5,225 nt of DNA from Candidatus Liptonbacteria bacterium RIFCSPLOWO2_01_FULL_53_13. GTDB taxonomy: Bacteria; Patescibacteriota; Minisyncoccia; UBA6257; 2-01-FULL-56-20. The notes beneath the pieces were generated by a model that saw only the letters and a program-made list of their open reading frames with translations, ran no database searches and had not been told where the DNA came from. Below are positions 1-4,544 of this stretch, one piece after another. Both the position numbers and the translations under genes were made by a program. Where the stretch lies: the NCBI GenBank assembly GCA_001818895.1, contig MHLB01000029.1, forward strand, positions 1 to 5,225, in the 5' to 3' direction. The stretch's first letter is position 1; each line of letters opens with the position of its first letter.

Positions 1-40
1 TATTTTCACGGTATTCCCATTATGACACTCAACCACAATA

Positions 41-76
41 AAAAGAACCCCCCGACCTGGGTCGGGGGGTTCTTTT
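41..76 (-). terminator. Strong bidirectional intrinsic terminator
   Basis: A perfect 17-bp inverted repeat (arms 41-57 and 60-76) has a C6/G6 core and ends in an A-rich left and T-rich right flank, so it gives a GC stem followed by a U tract on both strands. On the minus strand the U tract is five T residues. It begins 10 bp past the stop codon of the small acidic gene, so it most likely ends the yebC-ruvC-acidic gene transcripts. It may also stop transcription arriving from the left. Confidence 0.9.
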
Positions 77-86
77 GCGCTCTGCA

Positions 87-212
87 TTACGCTTCTTCAA
101 AAGCATCGTCTTCTTCGTCATCGTCCCCTATCTCTTCCTCGTCTCCCAACACGATTTCGTCTTCGTCTTCTTCGTCGCTCAAACCGCGGAATGCGCGTAG
201 TTCGTCAATCAT
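87..212 (-). CDS. Small, extremely acidic hypothetical protein (41 aa)
   Basis: I do not recognise this protein. The 41-residue reading starts MIDELRAFRGLS and continues as an almost pure Asp/Glu tail: 22 of 41 residues are acidic, in blocks at 13-19, 24-27, 30-36 and 39-40. It has no Cys, no membrane segment and no signal peptide. The ATG at 212 is chosen because AGGA lies six bases upstream. A TTG at 257 in the same frame would give 56 residues but has no ribosome binding site. It is supported as a real gene by a consensus sigma70 promoter directly upstream (284-311) and a perfect terminator 10 bp downstream. The acidic tail resembles those of nucleic-acid mimics, histone-chaperone-like tails or RNA polymerase delta-type tails, but that is only a compositional resemblance. 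The codons are GAA/GAC/GAT-rich, so simple-repeat expansion may have shaped the tail. Confidence 0.65.
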   Translation of the reverse strand: MIDELRAFRGLSDEEDEDEIVLGDEEEIGDDDEEDDAFEEA

Positions 213-283
213 ATTGCGTCCTAGGTATCCGACCTTTTGGGTTGAGTGCGTATTCAATCACTAAATAAAAAATTTACACGAGT

Positions 284-311
284 AGTATAGGGCAGTTCAT
301 TCTCTTGTCAA
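284..311 (-). promoter_or_regulatory. Sigma70-type promoter of the acidic-protein gene
   Basis: Read on the minus strand, a perfect TTGACA -35 box (306-311) is followed after 16 bp by TATACT (284-289). The predicted start point is near 277, about 65 nt before the ATG at 212. The -35 box begins only 7 bp past the ruvC stop codon, so the acidic gene has a strong promoter of its own rather than depending on ruvC read-through. Confidence 0.75.
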
Positions 312-318
312 GGGGGCT

Positions 319-789
319 TCAGCGCACCTTATCCTGCAAAGCGCACACCGCAATCGCGATTGCGTCAGTGGCGTCGTCAATGATTTTCAAATCCGGCGCG
401 CGGAAGGTCAGTCGCACCATTTTCGCTACCGCCTTCTTATCGGAGCCCCCGAAACCGGTAAAGCGGAGCTTTATCTCATTCGGGGCATATTCGTGGATCG
501 GCAACCCCTTTTCCCTCGCTGCAAGCAAGATCACACCTCGCGCTTGGGCGACCTGGAGCGCCGTTTTCCGGTTCTTTGCGAAAAATAATTTCTCTATGGC
601 AAGCGCGTCGGGATACCATGCGCGGATGAGCTTGTCCAACTCAGCCTTTGTTTCCATAAGCGCATCAACGTCGCCATTGCTCTGTATCTTCAAAATGCCC
701 GCCGCAAGAAGCGAGAGCGCATGCTTTTCCTCTTTCACGATTCCGTACCCGATACGCCGCGTGCCGGGATCTATGCCTAAGATGATCAT
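319..789 (-). CDS. ruvC: Crossover junction endodeoxyribonuclease RuvC
   Basis: RuvC is the dimeric, Mg-dependent nuclease that cuts Holliday junctions symmetrically in partnership with the RuvAB branch-migration motor during recombinational repair. The 156-residue product covers the whole RNase H-like fold (E. coli RuvC is a little longer). The N-terminal GIDPGTRRIGYG motif carries the first catalytic Asp (D7). IEKLFFAKN carries E66, with F69 at the position of the base-flipping Phe. The C-terminal DDATDA motif supplies the last two acidic residues (D139 and D142, with D138 adjacent). All four catalytic acids are therefore present and the enzyme should be active. The ATG at 789 is the only start that keeps the normal MIILGIDPGT opening; no clear Shine-Dalgarno precedes it. 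It lies 108 bp downstream of yebC, a common neighbour. No ruvA or ruvB is seen downstream; a small acidic gene follows instead. Confidence 0.97.
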   Translation of the reverse strand: MIILGIDPGTRRIGYGIVKEEKHALSLLAAGILKIQSNGDVDALMETKAELDKLIRAWYPDALAIEKLFFAKNRKTALQVAQARGVILLAAREKGLPIHEYAPNEIKLRFTGFGGSDKKAVAKMVRLTFRAPDLKIIDDATDAIAIAVCALQDKVR

Positions 790-820
790 GAGATGATGAA
801 ATGACTAATGACTAATTGCT

Positions 821-897
821 CTAATTTCTAATCAATGACCAAAAAACGCGCGTGGAATGTCCAAAGATTTTTCGTCATTATATCAATTAGAAATTAG
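821..897. repeat. Long imperfect inverted repeat between yebC and ruvC
   Basis: Arms 821-832 and 886-897 are a perfect 12-bp inverted repeat (CTAATTTCTAAT / ATTAGAAATTAG). After a small asymmetric bulge a second 6-bp stem follows (834-839 with 874-879), then a 1x1 mismatch and five A:T pairs (841-845 with 868-872). This closes a 22-nt loop containing CGCGCG. The whole 77-nt hairpin fills most of the intergenic gap and its right arm abuts the yebC stop codon (898-900). It is AT-rich, so it is a poor classical terminator. It also covers the predicted ruvC promoter and its leader, so it could influence ruvC mRNA. The left flank (801-820) carries further CTAATGA-like units. Confidence 0.7.
877..885 (-). 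promoter_or_regulatory. Extended -10 promoter candidate for ruvC
   Basis: On the minus strand a perfect TATAAT (877-882) is preceded by TGA, giving the extended -10 form TGnTATAAT. No good -35 hexamer lies 16-18 bp upstream, as is typical for extended -10 promoters. Transcription would begin near 870, giving a leader of about 80 nt before the ruvC ATG at 789. Confidence 0.5.
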
Positions 898-1488
898 TCA
901 TTGCGCATTTGTATAAATGCGCTGCACATCCTCCTGCTCCTCAAGCGCCGCTACGAGCGCATCAAGCTTCAATTTATCTTCCGCCGGAAGCGCCTGCGGG
1001 AATTTCGCCTTCCACTCCCTCCCGCTTTCGCCGGGCTTCGGCGAGACAAGCGCGCTGTCTGCGTTGGTCTGCGTTTGGTCTGCGTCTGTCCGCGTGAAGG
1101 CCCACGCGACGCTGCCGACCTCCGCCCACTTTCCATGATTATCGGCGAGCACTTTTTTAATTTCTTGAATGGCGCGGTTTTTATTGTCCGTGATCGCTTC
1201 AATAAAAAGCGCCGCTCCTCCGGGGCCGTATGCCTCAAACGTCAGTTCTTCAAGAGCGTCGGCGGATTCTTTCGCCCGCACTATCGCGCGCTCGATATTG
1301 TCGGAAGGAACTTTTTCCGCGCGCGCTTTTGCAATCGCCGTCCGCAGCCGGGGATTAAAGTCGGGGTTCAGTTCGGTTTTGGCAGCGGCGGCGATAAGCG
1401 CGAGCAATTTCGAGAAGACCCTGCCGCGTTTTTGGTCGGCAATGCCTTTCTGGTGCTTAATGCCCGCCCAATGGGAGTGCCCTGACAT
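898..1488 (-). CDS. yebC: YebC/PmpR (TACO1) family protein, short form lacking the middle domain
   Basis: Family members were first described as DNA-binding regulators; bacterial YebC and mitochondrial TACO1 are now also linked to helping ribosomes through difficult (proline-rich) stretches. The start at 1488 gives the canonical N-terminus MSGHSHWAGIKHQKG. The helical domain follows (residues 1-75, with NPRLRTAIAKAR and PSDNIERAI), then EAYGPGGAALFIEAITDNKNR (85-105) and GSVAWAF (125-131), and the C-terminal LEEQEDVQRIYTN signature (182-194). At 196 residues it is about 50 shorter than the usual 240-250. The missing part is the domain normally between GSVAW and the C-terminal segment, which contains the E-A-G-A-E-D-type motif. 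It is replaced by a low-complexity linker (about 132-157) encoded by a GTCTGCGT tandem repeat. Starts further upstream (to 1566) would run past its own promoter and are rejected. It is divergent from pilB and upstream of ruvC. Confidence 0.95.
   Translation of the reverse strand: MSGHSHWAGIKHQKGIADQKRGRVFSKLLALIAAAAKTELNPDFNPRLRTAIAKARAEKVPSDNIERAIVRAKESADALEELTFEAYGPGGAALFIEAITDNKNRAIQEIKKVLADNHGKWAEVGSVAWAFTRTDADQTQTNADSALVSPKPGESGREWKAKFPQALPAEDKLKLDALVAALEEQEDVQRIYTNAQ
1055..1095. repeat. Four-copy 10-11 bp tandem repeat inside yebC
   Basis: On the plus strand four units lie head to tail: CTGTCTGCGT (1055-1064), TGGTCTGCGT (1065-1074), TTGGTCTGCGT (1075-1085) and CTGTCCGCGT (1086-1095). 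They encode residues 132-145 of YebC (TRTDADQTQTNADS). The third unit is one base longer than the others, so frame is kept only by the overall length. Just beside it, 1029-1043 is a short GC-rich palindrome (CGCCG, 5-nt loop, CGGCG). The sequence looks like a dispersed intergenic-type repeat that has ended up in frame in a linker. Confidence 0.8.
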
Positions 1489-1501
1489 GTCGTTTGGGGT
1501 C

Positions 1502-1510
1502 AGTATAGCA
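1502..1510 (-). promoter_or_regulatory. Extended -10 promoter candidate for yebC
   Basis: The minus strand reads TGCTATACT, a TGn-extended -10 with no convincing -35. The predicted start is near 1495, leaving only about 7 nt before the ATG at 1488. The yebC mRNA would then be nearly leaderless, which fits the absence of a Shine-Dalgarno sequence there. Confidence 0.45.
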
Positions 1511-1549
1511 CAACGGCAGATCACCGGTGGCGAATCGCACGCAAAATTA

Positions 1550-1558
1550 TGATATGAT
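1550..1558 (+). promoter_or_regulatory. Extended -10 promoter candidate for pilB
   Basis: TGATATGAT is a TGn-extended -10, overlapping a second TATGAT at 1548-1553. No good -35 is seen. The predicted start near 1565 lies about 43 nt before the chosen pilB ATG at 1608. It is divergent from the yebC promoter 40 bp away, so the two genes share a control region. Confidence 0.4.
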
Positions 1559-1607
1559 GGTATCAAGCTTGGCGATAAGCGATATGCTATCAGCCATCAG
1601 CCACCCC

Positions 1608-3287
1608 ATGAGCCAACAGACACCCCCGCTCCAGAGAAAACTCGAAGAGATCCGCCGGGAAGCGGAAGAACGGGACGCGGGACGCAGGGCGAAGCGGACA
1701 GGATACGAATATGCGGACCTGCGCATCGTCCCCGTTTCTCTCGAAGCGATCAAGAATATTCCGGAAGCCGAAGCGAGAGCGGCAAAAGCGGTCGCGGTTG
1801 AAAGCAAGCAGAGAAAGCTTGCCGTCGCGGTGTTTGACCCTCACGCTCCGCAGACGCAAGAAACCCTCCGCCGCCTTGAAGACCAGAAATTCGAGGTAAA
1901 GGTGTTCGTCGCCTCGCTTTCCGGCCTTGCCGACGCGTGGAAATTTTATAAGTTTGTCGGAGACGTCGCGAAAGACATTACCGGGAAAGTGGAGATTGAG
2001 AAAAAACGGTTTGAAGAACTGCTCCGCCGCCTTGTTACTTTTACCGCCACGCGCGACGAGCTCGCCGGGGCGGACTTCCACAAACTGACGACCACCGATC
2101 TCTTTGAGATCATCCTCGCGGGCGCTCTTGCGAACAAAGTATCGGACGTCCATTTTGAAGCGGGGGACGAAAAAACGAAGATCAGATTCCGGCTCGACGG
2201 CCTGCTTCATGACGTGTTCGGAGACCTGCCGAAGAGGAGCTACGAGAGTCTCGTGTCGCGCGTGAAATTATTGTCCGGGCTCAAGATCAACGTCTATGGA
2301 GAACCGCAGGACGGGAGATTCACCATTGAAGTGCCGGGGAAAGAAATAGAAATGCGCGTATCAATTATCCCGTCCGAGTTCGGAGAAACCGTGGTGATGC
2401 GCGTGCTTGACCCCGATGCGATCCACGTGAGCATGAAAGATCTCGGATTGCGCGAGGACGCGCTTCTGCTGGTAGAAAAAGAGATTTCCCGTCCGAACGG
2501 GCTGATCCTGAATACCGGGCCCACCGGGTCCGGGAAGACCACCACCCTTTATTCATTCCTGCAGACCATTGCGAACCCGGAAACGAAGGTCATCACCATC
2601 GAGGACCCGATCGAATATCATATCCCCGGGATTGAACAGACCCAGGTGAATCCCGAAGCGGGGTATACGTTTGCGACGGGGCTCCGCGCCATCATGCGGC
2701 AGGACCCCGACGTGATCCTTGTGGGGGAAATCCGGGACGCGGAAACCGCCGACATCGCGATGGAAGCATCGCTCACCGGGCATTTGGTGTTTTCCACGCT
2801 CCACGCGAACGATGCGGTGGCAAGCATCCCGCGCCTCGTTGACTTGGGCGTGAAACCGCAAACCGCCGGCCCCGCGCTTTCGCTCGTGATCGCCCAGCGC
2901 CTCGTGCGCCTTCTCTGCCCCGCATGCAAAAAAGCAGTCCCGCTTTCCGGGAAAATAAAAACGAGAGTTGAAAACTTTCTGAAGCGACTTCCCGAAAATG
3001 TCTCGCACCCGAAGATCGCAGAAGTTTCCATCTATGAGCCCGTGGGATGCGAAGCGTGCAATAACATCGGCTACAAAGGAAGGCGCGGCATATTCGAATT
3101 CCTGAAGGCCGGGCCGGAATTTGAGGAACTCATCCTCAAGGAAGCCTCGGAGGTCGCCATGCGGCGGCTTGCCGAATCGCAGGGGATGACAAGTCTTCAG
3201 GACGACGGGATTCTCAAAGTCCTTGGCGGCGTCACCAGTTTTGAAGAAGTTGAAAAAATGACAGGGCCAATCGAGTGGGGAGAGTAA
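1608..3287 (+). CDS. pilB: Type IV pilus assembly / type II secretion ATPase (PilB/GspE family)
   Basis: This is a cytoplasmic hexameric ATPase that powers pilin polymerisation at the inner face of the membrane. Residue numbers refer to the 559-aa form. A charged N-terminal helix (about 1-30) leads into a GspE N-domain-like segment (YEYADLRIVPVSLEAIKNIPEAEA, about 33-56; KLAVAVFDP, about 70-78). The N2 domain (about 160-290) holds KVSDVHFE and RFRLDG. The motor then shows Walker A GPTGSGKT (304-311), Asp box IEDP (331-334), Walker B VILVGEIRD (369-377) and His box STLHAND (396-402). A C4 zinc site follows (C437, C440, C481, C484), typical of assembly ATPases rather than the PilT retraction ATPase. 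All motifs are intact. Start choice is uncertain: ATGs at 1527, 1554, 1557 and 1584 are in frame, but a promoter at 1550-1558 favours 1584 or 1608. No other pilus gene is in the window. Confidence 0.95.
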   Translation: MSQQTPPLQRKLEEIRREAEERDAGRRAKRTGYEYADLRIVPVSLEAIKNIPEAEARAAKAVAVESKQRKLAVAVFDPHAPQTQETLRRLEDQKFEVKVFVASLSGLADAWKFYKFVGDVAKDITGKVEIEKKRFEELLRRLVTFTATRDELAGADFHKLTTTDLFEIILAGALANKVSDVHFEAGDEKTKIRFRLDGLLHDVFGDLPKRSYESLVSRVKLLSGLKINVYGEPQDGRFTIEVPGKEIEMRVSIIPSEFGETVVMRVLDPDAIHVSMKDLGLREDALLLVEKEISRPNGLILNTGPTGSGKTTTLYSFLQTIANPETKVITIEDPIEYHIPGIEQTQVNPEAGYTFATGLRAIMRQDPDVILVGEIRDAETADIAMEASLTGHLVFSTLHANDAVASIPRLVDLGVKPQTAGPALSLVIAQRLVRLLCPACKKAVPLSGKIKTRVENFLKRLPENVSHPKIAEVSIYEPVGCEACNNIGYKGRRGIFEFLKAGPEFEELILKEASEVAMRRLAESQGMTSLQDDGILKVLGGVTSFEEVEKMTGPIEWGE

Positions 3288-3297
3288 ACAAGATGTT

Positions 3298-3333
3298 ATC
3301 CTTCGACTCGCTTCGCTCGCTCAGGATGTTTTT
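3298..3333 (+). terminator. Possible pilB terminator: dispersed-type palindromic element plus T tract
   Basis: Eleven bp past the pilB stop lies a 30-bp element (3298-3327) bounded by ATCCT and AGGAT. Its interior is built of CTCGCTTCG/CTCGCTCA-like units and it is followed by GTTTTT. The terminal pairing is only 5 bp around a 20-nt interior, so it is a weak terminator by itself. The sequence closely resembles the ATCCTGAGCGA...TCGAAGGAT element that I know as a dispersed intergenic repeat in many bacteria. Confidence 0.4.
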
Positions 3334-3386
3334 CACTTTGCAATTTATTCAGCCCGGAAGCGGGCCGATATTTCGGAAGTGAAAAA
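3329..3386. repeat. Nested inverted repeat between pilB and the ncRNA terminator
   Basis: A perfect 10-bp outer inverted repeat (TTTTTCACTT at 3329-3338, AAGTGAAAAA at 3377-3386) encloses two small hairpins. These are GCCCG-GAAG-CGGGC (3352-3365) and CCGA-TATT-TCGG (3365-3376, sharing its first base with the preceding stem). The right arm is also part of the U tract of the ncRNA terminator. The unit lies between convergent transcripts and may act as a shared 3' boundary. Confidence 0.55.
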
Positions 3387-3417
3387 CAAAAGCAACGCCC
3401 ACTTTCGGGGGCGTTGC
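3382..3417 (-). terminator. Intrinsic terminator of the minus-strand ncRNA
   Basis: Read on the minus strand, a perfect 9-bp stem GCAACGCCC / GGGCGTTGC (3409-3417 with 3392-3400) has an 8-nt loop and is followed by TTTTGTTTTT (3391 down to 3382). This is a textbook intrinsic terminator, strongly oriented to the minus strand. Confidence 0.9.
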
Positions 3418-3602
3418 GCTGGGCGAATACTCGCCTTGAAACTGGGGGCTAAATCCCGCGTAAGCGGGAAATAGTTGGGTCTCTTTTTAAGTAGCTTAAA
3501 AGAGGTTAGAATGACTCCGAGGAGAGGTTTCGCCGAGACCAAACCATCCTAAGACTAAAAGTAATTCTTGCCCCCAGATTCAGGGCGGTTATTCTCAAAC
3601 GC
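3385..3602 (-). ncRNA. Structured ncRNA, candidate 6S RNA
   Basis: The unit has its own promoter (3608-3636) and terminator and no credible ORF. The predicted RNA is about 215 nt including the terminator hairpin. Its core, 3425-3594, closes as a rod: 3442-3449 pairs with 3570-3577 (8 bp, CTGGGGGC/GCCCCCAG), 3437-3440 with 3579-3582, 3432-3435 with 3584-3587 and 3425-3429 with 3590-3594. That is 21 bp broken only by symmetric 1x1, 1x1 and 2x2 loops. Inside is a large bubble: a mostly unpaired 5' strand (about 3543-3569) and a 3' strand (3450-3474) holding a perfect 6-bp hairpin (3454-3459/3464-3469). The apical part pairs 3475-3483 with 3535-3542, or alternatively forms a 10-bp hairpin (3481-3491/3495-3504). 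Interrupted closing stem, central bubble and apical stem in about 170 nt is the 6S RNA plan, in which the bubble mimics an open promoter and sequesters sigma70 RNA polymerase. Identity is inferred from shape; a new RNA class remains possible. Confidence 0.6.
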
Positions 3603-3607
3603 CGTCC

Positions 3608-3636
3608 ATACTAGCACAAAGAAATTTTTTTGTCAA
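3608..3636 (-). promoter_or_regulatory. Strong sigma70 promoter of the ncRNA
   Basis: On the minus strand TTGACA (3631-3636) is followed after exactly 17 bp by TAGTAT (3608-3613), preceded by TGC (extended -10). The spacer begins with an A/T run. The predicted start is around 3601-3603. It is the most complete promoter in the window, as expected for a stable abundant RNA. Confidence 0.85.
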
Positions 3637-3648
3637 TACCCCCCCCTC

Positions 3649-3674
3649 GGGTAATCTAGGTCTGTTGGTACAGC
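3649..3674 (+). repeat. Left terminal inverted repeat of the IS
   Basis: This 26-bp end matches the reverse complement of 4468-4493 at 20 of 26 positions. The innermost ten bases (TTGGTACAGC, 3665-3674) are identical, and GTC at 3660-3662 and the terminal GGG also match. The identical inner block is the likely transposase recognition core. Confidence 0.8.
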
Positions 3675-3683
3675 TCCACTACA

Positions 3684-4481
3684 ATGGAAAGCATGTACAA
3701 CTTCAATCAAATACCGTCGGAAGCAAAAATCATGAAATATCTGCGTCGGATTCTCTTCGGAAAGAATATGTATTGTCCGGTCTGCCGGTCGCGAAGGGTC
3801 GTGCGCTATGAAACGCGATACCGGTGCATCGCCTGCCGCGCCAAGTTCTCCCTTCTTTCCCATACCTGGCTCTCGGATATGAAGCTGCCATATCAAAAGT
3901 TCTGGATGCTTCTCTGGTGCTGGACCATCCAAGAGCCCGTTCTCCAGGCGATATCATGGACGAAACTTTCTGATGATACCGTGCGCCATTGGTATGCCGC
4001 CTTTCGCGCCCATTTGCCCGAAGAACACCATATTCTAGAGCGTATCGTGCAGATGGATGAGGCATTCTTCAAGAACATGACGCTCCTCATGGCAAAGCAG
4101 AAAGGAACCCGCAAGCTCGCATGGGACGTGGTCCCGGGGACAGCGCCCCAACGCCAGCATGCCGCCTATTTCCTCTTCCGGAAGGTGAAGCCCGGGTCAA
4201 AGCTGTGGACTGACGGCGGAGGCATTTACAAGGGTATCAATCGCTGGTGGCCGGTCGATCACCAACGAGATATCCACAAGAAGTTTGAGTTTGCCCATAC
4301 GTCCGAGATTGAGGGAATGTTCGGGGTCTACCGCACCTTTGTGAGGCGCATGTACCATCATCATCGGTCGATCAACCTCAAGGAATACGTGAGGGAATTC
4401 TGCTTCAGATTTTCCTCACCGGAATTGTTTGAAAACCCCTTGTTCTACCTGCAAAAAACACTTACTCGCTGTACCAATTGA
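3684..4481 (+). CDS. IS1595-like (ISXO2-type) DDE transposase
   Basis: The enzyme cuts and joins the ends of its own insertion sequence. The 265-residue protein starts with a zinc ribbon (C31-x2-C34 ... C48-x2-C51) followed by a helical region (about 60-115), the usual IS1595 N-terminal arrangement. The RNase H-like core shows VQMDEAFF (D125), LWTDGGGIYKG (D177) and HTSEIEGMFG (E210), followed by the RRMYHHHRSINLKEYVREFCFRF tail of the ISXO2-like group. All three catalytic acids, the zinc ligands and the full length are present, so it may be active. Start is uncertain between 3684 and the ATG at 3693 (MYNFNQ), which has GGAAAG close upstream. The last codons and TGA stop (4479-4481) lie inside the right inverted repeat. 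Confidence 0.93.
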   Translation: MESMYNFNQIPSEAKIMKYLRRILFGKNMYCPVCRSRRVVRYETRYRCIACRAKFSLLSHTWLSDMKLPYQKFWMLLWCWTIQEPVLQAISWTKLSDDTVRHWYAAFRAHLPEEHHILERIVQMDEAFFKNMTLLMAKQKGTRKLAWDVVPGTAPQRQHAAYFLFRKVKPGSKLWTDGGGIYKGINRWWPVDHQRDIHKKFEFAHTSEIEGMFGVYRTFVRRMYHHHRSINLKEYVREFCFRFSSPELFENPLFYLQKTLTRCTN

Positions 4482-4493
4482 CTTGGAATGCCC
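4468..4493 (-). repeat. Right terminal inverted repeat of the IS
   Basis: This is the partner of 3649-3674. It contains the identical core GCTGTACCAA (4468-4477), which encodes the transposase C-terminus, followed by TTGAC, whose TGA (4479-4481) is the stop codon, and ends in CCC at 4491-4493. Confidence 0.8.
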
Positions 4494-4499
4494 CCGTAG

Positions 4500-4527
4500 C
4501 TAATGGCTAACCCCTAATGGCCAACTC
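4500..4527. repeat. 14-bp tandem repeat, two copies, with 7-bp sub-periodicity
   Basis: CTAATGGCTAACCC (4500-4513) is followed directly by CTAATGGCCAACTC (4514-4527), identical at 12 of 14 positions. Each copy is itself two heptads of the form CTAANNN/CNAANNN. The stretch lies between the IS right end and the stop codon of the peptidase gene and resembles the CTAATGA units at 801-820. Confidence 0.6.
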
Positions 4528-4544
4528 ATATTCCTCTTGATACT

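Larger units (their letters stand above)
3649..4493 (+). mobile_element. IS1595-family-like insertion sequence (about 845 bp)
   Basis: A single transposase gene is bounded by imperfect terminal inverted repeats, and the outer ends begin GGG on both sides. The length and one-ORF layout fit a simple IS of the IS1595 family. No 8-bp target duplication is evident when the flanks (3641-3648 and 4494-4501) are compared, so the insertion may be old, the outer boundaries may be slightly different, or the flanks may have rearranged. The left end lies 12 bp upstream of the -35 box of the ncRNA and next to a run of eight C residues (3639-3646). Confidence 0.8.

Noticed and set aside
1..36. Start of a further minus-strand gene (GTG at 9 with GGGA upstream)
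   Set aside because: Only three codons are inside the window, and there is no convincing promoter between it and the terminator, so it cannot be supported.
305..796. 163-codon plus-strand ORF opposite ruvC
   Set aside because: It is the antisense shadow of ruvC, whose catalytic motifs are all intact; its product has no recognisable features.
1055..1095. CRISPR-like array
   Set aside because: The units are 10-11 bp, directly abutting and without spacers, and lie inside a coding sequence.
901..1485. 194-codon plus-strand ORF opposite yebC
   Set aside because: It is antisense to a clear YebC, and its arginine/phenylalanine-rich product is typical of a shadow in GC-rich DNA.
1527..1607. N-terminal extension of pilB from ATG 1527
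   Set aside because: It would start upstream of the predicted pilB promoter and adds residues without family resemblance; 1608 gives a normal N-terminus.
2553..3008. Minus-strand ORFs opposite pilB (including 2618-3031)
   Set aside because: They overlap the Walker, Asp, His and zinc motifs of pilB in antisense and have no promoter or family features.
3345..3542. 65-codon minus-strand ORF inside the ncRNA region
   Set aside because: It starts within the folded RNA, has no ribosome binding site, and reads through the terminator hairpin; the structure explains the sequence better.
3385..3602. tmRNA, RNase P RNA or SRP RNA as identity of the ncRNA
   Set aside because: No T-loop/acceptor or tag ORF (tmRNA), no conserved GAGGAAAGTCC-type core (RNase P) and no GGAAGCAGC-type apical motif (SRP) could be found.
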